Origin: Coemansia sp. RSA 487
Lineage: Eukaryota; Kickxellomycota; Kickxellomycetes; Kickxellales; Kickxellaceae
Direction of reading: 5' to 3'
Length of the DNA stretch: 23,793 nucleotides
Assembly (NCBI GenBank): GCA_027577595.1
Contig: JANBRJ010000149.1
Location: 1 to 23,793 of the forward strand
Shown: one piece after another, positions 1 to 8,090 of the stretch
Layout: each line of letters begins with the position of its first letter
Numbering within the stretch: the stretch's first letter is position 1
The notes under the pieces: generated by a model
What the model was told of the DNA's origin: nothing
Databases searched by the model: none
What the model saw: only the letters and a program-made list of their open reading frames with translations
Program-made: the position numbers and the translations under genes

Positions 1-228
1 GAACTATGTATGGGGCCCGTGGAAGTGGATGGTGTTTTGACTCCTCGTTCACGCATGTACAACCGAGATCTCGCCGCTGTTCTCAACTTCAGGCATATTT
101 TCCATGGCCTTCGCGATCATGGTGAGACTCCAGAGCGCTTCCGTCACAGTCGGCCTGCTGCCGTTGCTAACACCGATGAACAGCAGCCCAAGAAGAAATG
201 GAAGACAGCGGCGAGGACGAACAAATAA
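1..228 (+). CDS. Fanzor/TnpB-like nuclease, C-terminal fragment
   Basis: This open frame runs from base 1 to a TAA at 226-228, about 75 residues, and its start lies outside the window. The key motif is YNRDLAAVLNF, which matches the NRDxxAAxN block of the third RuvC catalytic segment of TnpB and Fanzor proteins; the aspartate of NRD would be the metal-binding residue. It is followed by a helix, a GETPERF segment seen at the end of fungal Fanzors, and a basic Lys/Arg tail. Family proteins are metal-dependent nucleases guided by an RNA from the element's own end. In most relatives a CxxC zinc-ribbon pair sits just before NRD. Here that place reads TPRSRMYNRD without cysteine, and only one Cys (residue 3 of the fragment) is visible. 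The right-hand copy has the same change, so it is a family trait and not decay. The call rests on motif recognition only. Confidence 0.65.
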   Translation, partial: ELCMGPVEVDGVLTPRSRMYNRDLAAVLNFRHIFHGLRDHGETPERFRHSRPAAVANTDEQQPKKKWKTAARTNK

Positions 229-271
229 CAACCACCACGAAACTCAGCCAAGGTTATAGCCGCGGCAAACT

Positions 272-296
272 CTAGTTCTAGGAATCCTAGTTCTAG
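272..296 (+). repeat. Direct repeat at element 3' end
   Basis: CTAGTTCTAG occurs at 272-281 and again at 287-296, separated by GAATC. The overlap of the two units also makes a short inverted repeat, CTAGGA-A-TCCTAG. In the right-hand copy the first unit reads CTAGTTCTGG, which breaks the inverted repeat but keeps the second unit intact. Subterminal repeats of this kind can be transposase or recombinase binding sites, or form the end of a guide RNA scaffold in TnpB/Fanzor elements. Neither role is shown by the sequence. Confidence 0.6.
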
Positions 297-875
297 ATGA
301 ACATACCAATTGAAAGTCCTTCGCATGACTGGTTTCTATAATTTTTGATTATCTGCGGAATACGCGCACCAAGGAACAAAGCTGCTGACAGGTATCCAAA
401 TATTTGCGGAACAAGTTTTGGTTTTCTTGGCACTTGTGCTATTTCTACGAGTTTGAAAAAGTTTGCGGAGAACTTGCCGTATTCGTTCCGGTCATTTAAA
501 TACCCCAAGCACAAACAGCGCGATAGCAGGCAGAAATATTGACGAGTTGAGATGCTCGTTCGAGGTAGAAGATCGGATTATTGCGACGTTGCTCTGATCT
601 GCGTTGATACCTCCGCCACCAAGCAATGTATCTGTTTCGTCGTTTAGCCTAGGCTGGTGCTGTCGTCTGTGTAGGTAGTTGTGATATTCTCAACCCTTGG
701 AAACGTCGCATTCACGCCATCTTTGTTATTACATTCACTTGACAGTGACTATTTGTTGGCAAACATCCCTTGGATTGTCGGGAGTACAGGTACTCTGTTT
801 TTTGAGCTTGGCATATTTTACCAGTTTTATATCTACCACGAAAGGAACCACGACGATATACAAGTTCTAGAATAG
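297..875. pseudogene. PQ-loop (Ypq/Stm1-like) transporter gene, internally inverted and truncated
   Basis: Two pieces of one gene lie head to head. On the minus strand, 680 down to 297 encodes the central part. It includes a hydrophilic loop, a membrane segment (SIFLPAIALFVLGVF), then GYLSAALFLGARIPQIIKNY and SCEGLSIGMF, the classic second PQ-loop with its Pro-Gln pair. On the plus strand, 681-875 encodes the natural continuation, IFSTLGN through the last membrane segments (SLLLHS, NIPWIVGSTGTLF) to a stop. The minus piece breaks off exactly at the Fanzor boundary and the plus piece resumes at the matching residue, so the two were once contiguous. The minus piece also changes frame near 497-500, where one extra A in the AAA run would explain it. 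The N-terminal half is absent. Intact family members are seven-helix vacuolar/lysosomal cationic amino-acid exporters. This copy cannot make one. Confidence 0.8.
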
Positions 876-933
876 ATTTCTATATTAGCTATCTTTTTAA
901 TACAAAAAAAGCTCTGTTCAAGAGTTATATTTA

Positions 934-2319
934 TCAGCTTGACGACGGCGATAATAACAACATCTTTCCAAGCTCATACGAGGATATCATTATTGCACAT
1001 GATGGGGCAACCTTCATAAGTCGTGGCGTAAGGCCGGTAAAAAGACCGCGAGCTCCTTCGGTGGACACAATGTGGCGAATGACCTGGACAAGCGAGTTGT
1101 GCTGTACAATGTTGGACTTTGGGTTGGCGTGTTGTTCAATCTGGCGCCTGGTTTTTGCTACATCGAACGGAATCGTCAGTGCAGCAGCTACTATGCCACT
1201 GGAAGCGCCGGAGCAAAATGCAACGGTCATACGCGAAAGAACATCGGTGCTCTGTTCATTATATTCAAACAAAGGCTCGTAGACCCGCTCCCGCCATCGC
1301 TCGTATCCAAACCAGTATATTGCCGAAAATGGAACGTCTCTCCAGAGCGTCGGCACCAGGCCACGCCAAAGAGTACTTAATCCGTCCTTCCGTATACCTG
1401 CAGAGATGCCTTGCATAACTGTCTTAAAATCATGTGTAGCCGATGCTTGCATCCGCGTTCGAACAAGTTCGATTGGCGAGATGGCAGTGACTGCTGCAGT
1501 GCGCGCTGTGCATCCCGCAAGCAAAGACGAGTACTTTTCGTAACGCGCCAGGTCATCGCGCGCCAGCATTCTTCTGCCAATTCCTTGGCGCAGGTAGTCG
1601 TAGCCAACAAAATAAATAACCGTCGACGGACCAGAGGCTACAAGAGTAGGGCTTAGCCCTCGCCAAAGCGTTGCAAGTCCCTCTGTCTTGGCTATATGCC
1701 GCATACCGGCTACTGTCCCCTTGATCCTTTCGTCTGTCGCTCCTGAAGCTACTGTGCTTGCAGAAGACGTCAATATCTGTGGCCACAAGCGCGATTGTGA
1801 AGTGCGTGGCGGAGCAATCAAGTCACGGTAGAGCTCTTGCCACGCAGCAGTAACCCTGTTGCGACCACTCTCGACGGCAACGTTTCCTCCACCACCATTG
1901 GTACTGAAAAAGCTCCCGTTTTTGCCAAAGATGCTAGAAGTGCTGCGACTAGACAACGGGTCCATACACAGACAAAGTGATGCATTAGTGCGAAGCTTTT
2001 CGGGATGTGCGGCATTGTACTGTCTGTTTCCCTGCTCACGCAAGTACGTGTATAATGCAGAATCAATCAGCTGTCTGGCATTCCTTGGAACCCAATAGTG
2101 CGTAGCACGCCATTCTTGCACTGCGGGTATCAGAGGATCCGCACGGACAAGAGTTTGTGACTGCTGCCGCGTCTTTACTACATCGAACGGCGTCATTAGT
2201 AGCGAGGTCAAAACCGCACCTGTGCAAGCAGATATTATCCTGCTGCGCAGCCCTGGTGTCGCCTCTGCAGAAGCTGCCTTTTTGACAGACGCCACAGGAC
2301 TTTGAACCTGGGCAGACAT
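934..2319 (-). CDS. MTM1: Mitochondrial carrier, Mtm1 / SLC25A39-40 type
   Basis: A 461-residue inner-membrane carrier. The three signature repeats are visible: PFDVVKTR (44-51), PIELVRTR (282-289) and PFDVAKTR (384-391). Each is followed by the second half-motif, e.g. TLWRGLSPTL (218-227), TLWRGLVPTL (317-326) and GLFTGLTPRL (426-435). The pattern of the second and third repeats (GPSTVIYFVGYDYLR, RDVPFSAIYWFGYE) is that of Mtm1 and its animal homologues SLC25A39/40. These are required for mitochondrial glutathione import and, in yeast, for correct metal loading of manganese superoxide dismutase and iron balance. The first repeat carries a long insert (about 52-195) with a CLC pair at 116-118; the matrix loop of SLC25A39 is known to hold regulatory cysteines. 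The ATG at 2319 begins a short Ala/Ser/Lys-rich leader. No introns are seen. It converges on the broken PQ-loop gene and diverges from the ABC transporter. Confidence 0.9.
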   Translation of the reverse strand: MSAQVQSPVASVKKAASAEATPGLRSRIISACTGAVLTSLLMTPFDVVKTRQQSQTLVRADPLIPAVQEWRATHYWVPRNARQLIDSALYTYLREQGNRQYNAAHPEKLRTNASLCLCMDPLSSRSTSSIFGKNGSFFSTNGGGGNVAVESGRNRVTAAWQELYRDLIAPPRTSQSRLWPQILTSSASTVASGATDERIKGTVAGMRHIAKTEGLATLWRGLSPTLVASGPSTVIYFVGYDYLRQGIGRRMLARDDLARYEKYSSLLAGCTARTAAVTAISPIELVRTRMQASATHDFKTVMQGISAGIRKDGLSTLWRGLVPTLWRDVPFSAIYWFGYERWRERVYEPLFEYNEQSTDVLSRMTVAFCSGASSGIVAAALTIPFDVAKTRRQIEQHANPKSNIVQHNSLVQVIRHIVSTEGARGLFTGLTPRLMKVAPSCAIMISSYELGKMLLLSPSSS

Positions 2320-3826
2320 ATTCTAATTAAACGATTGTAAATTACAGGGAAATTAAGATAAAAGTGGAAAAAAATACAAAGAGCAAGAAAAAAGAAGAGC
2401 AAACCTTTTGGTGGCAAAAAAGAGCCCATCATTCGGATTTTATATTTCCCGCCTTCAACCGCTGGGGATTGGGGAATTGGGGAAGGGGTTCAGCATTGCT
2501 TTTCTTTTCTTTTGAAGGGTCACATTCTATCTGTGAGCCAAAAAATGAACCCAACAAAACAGCGACTTGTGCTAATGGCCGTGTAAACAGGCGCTGAATT
2601 TTTTGGTTTACCCAGTTGTCTGGATCGTTCCAAATCAAGCGTAGAACATAATCGGTAAGGATGTGGTTCTATAGTTTGTCCACAGTTTCCAGGATATAAA
2701 TATATTGACATTCTCCATATCATACTTATAATGAATTGAACCAGTTGGTAGAAGTATTCGTAGGTCCAGCCGTATATTCTATCCTGTTACTAGTGTATAC
2801 ACTTTTACTGCTGCTAACTGGATAAAGTACTACAGCAAAATCAATACACAAAAGAAGCACCCATCATATGGATTGAATGTTAAGTGGAATTAAAAACACT
2901 AGTAGCTTTACGTAAGTATGAGGTAGTTGTGCTGTAGCCTTGTCTAATGTTAGCGAAACAAGGGTGAGCAGTTTGCATACTGGCCGAGAAAAAGGTAATG
3001 CCAATGAGAACACCCTATCACCATTGCTATATATGTACAAGCAAGTTAAATTTAATATTCTGTGGTTGAGGTTGAAAATGTATTCAGAAGCTGTTTCTGA
3101 AAGCTCTTTAAAACTGGCTCATATAATGTCTCCACAGTATGAATCGTGTATGCAAAGCAGTGTTGATCCTTTGCTTACCTGCTACTGGATCTGGTTTAAT
3201 TTCAATATCTCAGAAATATGGCAATTCCCGCCTCGACACTTACAGAATATCAAAAGCGACCTTATCTCAGCATTAGGCTTTCTTGATTGAGTTGCAAAAC
3301 TGCACGCCTATACACTTGAGCTTATTATAATGGATGTTTTTCCCAGCGATAGGTAAAAAAAATTGAAAGCCACAAATTGTCTTGTGTTTTTTCTATTCTC
3401 TCCCCAACTTACCGATTGAGGTATATACAGTTAAAATTTGACAATGATAGATTGGACAGAGACCATTGTTTCGGCAGACTAGCGAATCGCAATTCCTTTG
3501 ACAAACTTTTGTATTTGTATTTCTGTTAGAGCAATTGAAGATGAGGCTGGTTATTTACTGCTAGAATGGGCGATATACATTTAAAATGGAAAAAGCAGGG
3601 AGAAAGAGAAAATATCACTTTCTATTGTGTGAGATTTGACAATATACTTTTGTCCGATATTGCTAGAAAAAAGTTATTCTCAGCAGTCAAACGAGAAAAC
3701 AACAGAATATTTTGGTATAAATGGGTATCATGATAAAGGTATCCTTTGTATTTTTGCTCTGTTTACTTTACTGTTGCTAGCTATTATTATTTTTATAATA
3801 TTTATTAAGCACCTGGAGTATTTTAA
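2320..3826. other. AT-rich divergent spacer between carrier and ABC transporter genes
   Basis: About 1.5 kb holding the promoters of two divergent genes. It is clearly more AT-rich than the flanking coding sequence. The open frames in it are short, mostly lack an ATG start and resemble nothing I recognise. Splice-like strings occur on the plus strand: CTGCTAAC followed by CTACAG near 2812-2836, GTAAGT near 2912, and a TTACAG near 3240. A noncoding or 5'-leader transcript with introns is therefore possible but unproven. A perfect four-run G-tract lies at 2464-2488. Confidence 0.5.
2464..2488 (+). promoter_or_regulatory. Four-run G-quadruplex motif
   Basis: Four runs of exactly four G (2464-2467, 2471-2474, 2479-2482, 2485-2488) are separated by loops of 3, 4 and 2 bases. 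This satisfies the strict G4 pattern and lies 145 bases upstream of the carrier start codon, with the G-rich strand as that gene's template strand. Such G-density is exceptional in this AT-rich spacer. A role in transcription or replication is inference. Confidence 0.6.
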
Positions 3827-6800
3827 ATGTCGGCCGAAACCAAAGCTGAACTCGAGATCCAGAGTACCAAAGTAGAAGATGATTCGATTGCAAATGAGTA
3901 TGATAGGAGTAGCTGTGCGTCACGGAAGGAAATGCAGGGCAGTACAGCAGAAGAGCTACATCAGAAGCCAGGCTTCTTTAGCAAGTTGAAAGGAGGCAGC
4001 AAACAAAAGGCTAAAAAGGAAAAGAAGCCAGTGGTATCGATTCGAGATCTGTACCGATTTGCAGATACGCCAGACAGGGTGCTAGTAGCTATAGGGGTCG
4101 TAGTATCATGCGGCACGGGCATAGCAATGCCGCTGATGACGATAATATTTTCCGGCATAGTTGGCGTGTTCCTAGACTACAACAACGACAACAACAATGC
4201 AACCAGTACCAATCGTCAACATGTAAAAGACCAACTGGACCACGAGGCGCGCAAATACTGCCTGTACTATCTAGCCTTGGGTCTGGCGATGTGGGCGTTG
4301 GCGGCGACCGAGCGGATTGTGTGGAACGTGGCGGCTGAGCGCATGAGCAGGCGCATGCGTATCGCGTTCTATACGTCAATACTAAGACAAGAGGTCGGGT
4401 GGTTTGATACGCTGACGACTGGCGAACTGACAACGCGGATTTCAGGCGATATCAATATGGTGCAGGACGGAAGCGGTGACAAGTTCGGGTTCCTCATCCA
4501 GTTTATTGCGAGGTTTGTGGCAGCCCTAGTGATTGCATTTGTCAAGGGATGGCGGCTCGCGCTGGTTGTGGTGGCGGTGATGCCGATACTCGTGGGATCA
4601 ACCATGATGATGGGCGTTGTGCTGGCGCGCACCGCGGCCGGGGGCCAGGACTCGTATGCAGCGGCAGGCGGAGTTGCCAACGAGGTACTGGCGTCGATAA
4701 AGACGGTTATGGCGTTTGGCGCGCAGGAGCGCGAGGTCAAGCGGTATACCGAGAAGATAGGCAGCGCCAGAAGGGTTGGGCTGACCAGGGCGTGGGTGGT
4801 CGGTGTCAACATGGGGTTTGTGATGTTTGCGCTCTTTGGGCTCTATGCGCTTGGGTTTTGGTACGGAGGCAGGCTTGTGCGCAAGGGTGAGATGCACCCG
4901 GCGCAGGTGCTCAACGTGTTCTTCGCGCTGATAATCGGCGGGTTCTCGCTAGGAAATGCGGCACCAAGTATTACAGCGCTAGCCAGCGCGCGTGGGGCAG
5001 CCGTCAAGGTCTACGCAACCATCGACCGCCAGTCGCCGATTGACGCAATAGACAGCGAGCATGGGACCAGTGCCGATGGGATCTCGGGAGACATCGAGTT
5101 CTGCAACGTTGGCTTCAGCTATCCGACACGCAGAGAAGTGCAGGTGCTCAGCGGACTGAATATCCGCGTGCGTGCGGGACAGAAGGTAGCGCTGGTGGGG
5201 GAGTCCGGGAGCGGCAAGTCGACAGTGATCGGGCTGGTCGAGCGGTTCTACGACGCAGACAGTGGCACAGTGCTGATCGACGGAGCCGATGTGCGCAGCT
5301 ACAACGTATGCTCGCTGCGGCAGCAGATGGGCGTGATCATGCAAATGCCGGTTCTCTTCGGATGCTCGATCTACCAGAACATCGCGTGGGGTGCTGTGGA
5401 TCCGGAAAGCAGCCCGCCCAGCATGGACCAGGTCATCGAGGCATGCAAGGCAGCCAATGCCCATGACTTCATTATGCAGCTGCCCGACGGATACGATACT
5501 CTGTGCGGTGAGCGCGGAACGCTTCTGTCGGGCGGGCAGAAGCAACGCATTGCCATTGCACGGGCGCTTGTGCGCAACCCAAAGATACTTCTTCTAGACG
5601 AGGCAACCAGTGCGCTGGACACTACAGCCGAGCGCGTGGTTCAGGAGGCATTGGACCGGGCGGCTGCCAACCGCACCACAATCACAGTAGCACATAGGCT
5701 GAGTACAGTTAGACATGCCGACGTCATCTACGTCATTGGGAACGGCGGCGTTGTGGAGAGCGGTGGCCATAAGCAGCTGCTGGCTCTAGGAGGCGTGTAT
5801 GCGCGGCTGGTCGAGGCCCAGCGCATCCGCCAGACGCTGGAGACCAGCGTGACAGATACCGTGCGCAACGTCGGATCCCCGCTAAGCAGCTTCTTTGCAA
5901 GAACCGTCGATACCGGCGCAATTGTGTCGCCTGGAAACGACGACGAGCACGACACAGCCAACCTCATTGGGCTGGCAACCGACGACGCTGACGATAGTGC
6001 GGATGTGGATCCAGAGAGCGAGCAAGGCATACAGATGGCAGCAAAGCAGAAGCAGGAGATGCGCAACCGCGGCGTCTATGCGTTGCCGCGGCTGCTGCAG
6101 ATGCATCGGCGTCACACAGGGCTGCTTGTTCCAGGAGTGATATTCACGATAATCGACGGAGCGGCGTTTCCGTGCTTCTCAATCGTGTTTGCGCGGATGC
6201 TGGTGGCAATGGCGATCGAGGACCACGAGAGGCAGCGGCAGAAAGTGGATCTGTATGCAGGCATGTTCCTCGCATTTGCAGGCACAATGTTTGCAGCAGT
6301 TGGCGGCCGCAACATCTGCTTCAAGCAGGCGGCCGAGCAGATCACGTATGGCGTGCGGCGCGACGTGTTTGCGGCGATGGTGCGCCAGGACGCCGCGTAC
6401 TTTGACCGCAAGGAGAACGGCGTTGGCGCGCTGACGGCCAGGCTGGCCACCGAGGCCAATGACGTGTGCAAGGGCATTGGCGACGCATTCCCTGCGTTCA
6501 TCGGCGGCATTGCGTCGATTGTGGCTGGGCTGGCCATTGCCTTTGCGCACGACTGGCGGCTGACGCTGGTGGTAGTGGCGACAATTCCGCTGTTCGTCGC
6601 GGTGTTTGCAATCGAGGGTAAGTCGGTGTTTTCCACAGCAAAGGCCACCAAGAGCGCCTACGAGGGGGCGTCGCAGGAGGCTACAGAGACCGTCGCCAAC
6701 ATGCGCACAGTGGCCACGCTGACACGTGAGCGTTCGTTTGCTGCACAGTTTGAGCAGAACAGCGAGGCGCCATATCGTGCGGCGCTGCGTAGCCACGCAA

Positions 6801-7855
6801 CAAGCTGCGTGACGTACGGGTTTGCGCAGGCCAACATGTTCCTGGTCTACTCGCTGACGTTTTTTGTTGGTACACGGTTCATCCTAAACGGGACCATTGC
6901 TGTGCAGAGCCTGTTCAACGTCATGTATGCCATTGTGTTTGCGGCGATGTCGCTTGGCATGATGGCGCAGCAGTCGGCCGTGCTGACCAAGGCGCTGGTG
7001 GCCTCGGATGATCTGCTGCAGACCATCCAGAGCACACCCGCCATAGATGCCCAGGCGCCCGGCGGAATCGTCCCAAGCGGCGACGACAGCAGGATGCATG
7101 GTGCCAACGTGGTGCTGAATCAAGTGTCCTTTGCGTATCCAACAAGATCGCGCGCACACGTCTTGCACGGCGTCAGCTTCAGCGTAGCACCAGGCCAAAC
7201 GGTAGCGCTTGTTGGGCCATCGGGGTCCGGCAAGTCAACCATCGTGTCCCTGGTGCAGCGCCTGTACGATGCGCGATCTGGCAGCGTCGCCGTTCAGGGC
7301 ACCGATGTGCGGGACTGGAATCTGGCCTCGCTGCGGCAAAGCATGGCGCTTGTCGGTCAGGAGCCCGTGCTGTTCGACTATACGATTGCAGAGAACATTG
7401 CCTATGGTCGAACCGGAGCCACACAGATGGAGATCGAGGCAGCGGCAAGGCAGGCTGACATTCATGCATTCGTCAGCGACCTTCCAGACGGCTATGCCAC
7501 GCGCATTGGCCAGACCGGCGACCAGCTATCTGGCGGCCAGCGCCAGCGAATAGCCATTGCCCGTGCATTGCTGAAGGATCCACAGGTGCTGCTCTTAGAC
7601 GAGGCATCCAGTGCGCTGGACTCGAAGAGCGAGCGCGTTGTGCAGGAGGCGCTGGACAGGGCGTCGCGCGGCAGAACCACAATCGTTGTTGCGCACCGGC
7701 TGAGCACCGTTCAGAACGCCGACGTCATCTTGGTGTTCTGCCAGGGCCAGATCGCCGAGAGCGGGACGCATGATGAACTTGTTGCGCAAAACGGCTTGTA
7801 CAGCCTACTTGTTACGCAGCAGTCGCTGGACAGCTGCATGCCAGCAGTCTGCTAG
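3827..7855 (+). CDS. ABCB-type full ABC transporter (MDR/P-glycoprotein-like exporter)
   Basis: A 1342-residue intronless exporter with the TMD-NBD-TMD-NBD layout of full-size ABCB pumps (usual length 1250-1400). A Lys-rich cytosolic N-terminus (1-65) precedes the first transmembrane domain (about 85-370). NBD1 has Walker A GESGSGKST (458-466), signature LSGGQ (567-571), Walker B ILLLDE ending in D591-E592 and switch His623. An acidic linker (about 650-745) follows. The second transmembrane domain spans about 765-1050. NBD2 has Walker A GPSGSGKST (1130-1138), LSGGQ (1234-1238), LLLDE with D1258-E1259 and His1290. Both sites keep the catalytic glutamate, so both should hydrolyse ATP; this is unlike transporters with one degenerate site. 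Relatives export hydrophobic drugs, lipids or peptide pheromones across the plasma membrane (pmd1, Ste6). The substrate cannot be read from sequence. The ATG at 3827 begins MSAETKAELE, and upstream sequence is AT-rich and noncoding. Confidence 0.93.
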   Translation: MSAETKAELEIQSTKVEDDSIANEYDRSSCASRKEMQGSTAEELHQKPGFFSKLKGGSKQKAKKEKKPVVSIRDLYRFADTPDRVLVAIGVVVSCGTGIAMPLMTIIFSGIVGVFLDYNNDNNNATSTNRQHVKDQLDHEARKYCLYYLALGLAMWALAATERIVWNVAAERMSRRMRIAFYTSILRQEVGWFDTLTTGELTTRISGDINMVQDGSGDKFGFLIQFIARFVAALVIAFVKGWRLALVVVAVMPILVGSTMMMGVVLARTAAGGQDSYAAAGGVANEVLASIKTVMAFGAQEREVKRYTEKIGSARRVGLTRAWVVGVNMGFVMFALFGLYALGFWYGGRLVRKGEMHPAQVLNVFFALIIGGFSLGNAAPSITALASARGAAVKVYATIDRQSPIDAIDSEHGTSADGISGDIEFCNVGFSYPTRREVQVLSGLNIRVRAGQKVALVGESGSGKSTVIGLVERFYDADSGTVLIDGADVRSYNVCSLRQQMGVIMQMPVLFGCSIYQNIAWGAVDPESSPPSMDQVIEACKAANAHDFIMQLPDGYDTLCGERGTLLSGGQKQRIAIARALVRNPKILLLDEATSALDTTAERVVQEALDRAAANRTTITVAHRLSTVRHADVIYVIGNGGVVESGGHKQLLALGGVYARLVEAQRIRQTLETSVTDTVRNVGSPLSSFFARTVDTGAIVSPGNDDEHDTANLIGLATDDADDSADVDPESEQGIQMAAKQKQEMRNRGVYALPRLLQMHRRHTGLLVPGVIFTIIDGAAFPCFSIVFARMLVAMAIEDHERQRQKVDLYAGMFLAFAGTMFAAVGGRNICFKQAAEQITYGVRRDVFAAMVRQDAAYFDRKENGVGALTARLATEANDVCKGIGDAFPAFIGGIASIVAGLAIAFAHDWRLTLVVVATIPLFVAVFAIEGKSVFSTAKATKSAYEGASQEATETVANMRTVATLTRERSFAAQFEQNSEAPYRAALRSHATSCVTYGFAQANMFLVYSLTFFVGTRFILNGTIAVQSLFNVMYAIVFAAMSLGMMAQQSAVLTKALVASDDLLQTIQSTPAIDAQAPGGIVPSGDDSRMHGANVVLNQVSFAYPTRSRAHVLHGVSFSVAPGQTVALVGPSGSGKSTIVSLVQRLYDARSGSVAVQGTDVRDWNLASLRQSMALVGQEPVLFDYTIAENIAYGRTGATQMEIEAAARQADIHAFVSDLPDGYATRIGQTGDQLSGGQRQRIAIARALLKDPQVLLLDEASSALDSKSERVVQEALDRASRGRTTIVVAHRLSTVQNADVILVFCQGQIAESGTHDELVAQNGLYSLLVTQQSLDSCMPAVC

Positions 7856-8090
7856 CATGGCTTGGACGATAATCAAAAAGTTTCATTTGTGATCAACACT
7901 GTTGTTCGGTTTCTTTTTCGCGCAGCAAACAAGACTTTTGGAAGCGCTGGGGCCTCCTTTCTTTTCCTTTCAATTCATTATTTTGCATTTCTGTTATTTC
8001 TAGTTTTCTTTCATTTGAAACTTCCATTCTTTAAATTAAATTACCAAGGTGCTTTATTCTTCCCGAGAGAAAGGGCATGCGTTAGCGTAT

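Larger units (their letters stand above)
1..296 (+). mobile_element. Fanzor-type DNA transposon, 3' end (left copy, partial)
   Basis: This is the 3' end of a transposable element, cut by the window edge. It encodes the C-terminus of a TnpB/Fanzor-like RNA-guided nuclease (stop at 226-228), followed by about 68 noncoding bases. A second copy in reverse orientation lies at 23501-23793. By eye the two agree at roughly 90-93% over about 295 bases, with one 3-base indel. Similarity stops at base 296, after the direct repeat CTAGTTCTAG (272-281 and 287-296, spaced by GAATC). Base 297 starts sequence coding for a PQ-loop protein, so 296 is a well-supported element boundary. The other end of the element lies outside the window, so its transposon class (IS607-like, Helitron-like or other) cannot be told. 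The base following the terminal CTAG is A here and G in the other copy, so a standard Helitron CTRR-T junction is not seen. Confidence 0.75.

Noticed and set aside
1-296. Reading the element end as a canonical Helitron terminus because it finishes in CTAG
   Set aside because: The following base is A in one copy and G in the other rather than T, and no consistent hairpin is kept in both copies.
2940-3290. A 116-codon open frame in the AT-rich spacer
   Set aside because: It begins at a TTG, shows no family resemblance and has the base composition of noncoding DNA; only splice-like strings around it deserve mention.
3636-3875. A short frame with a hydrophobic stretch just before the ABC transporter
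   Set aside because: It lacks an ATG start, its hydrophobicity comes from T-rich DNA, and it overlaps the transporter's start in another frame.
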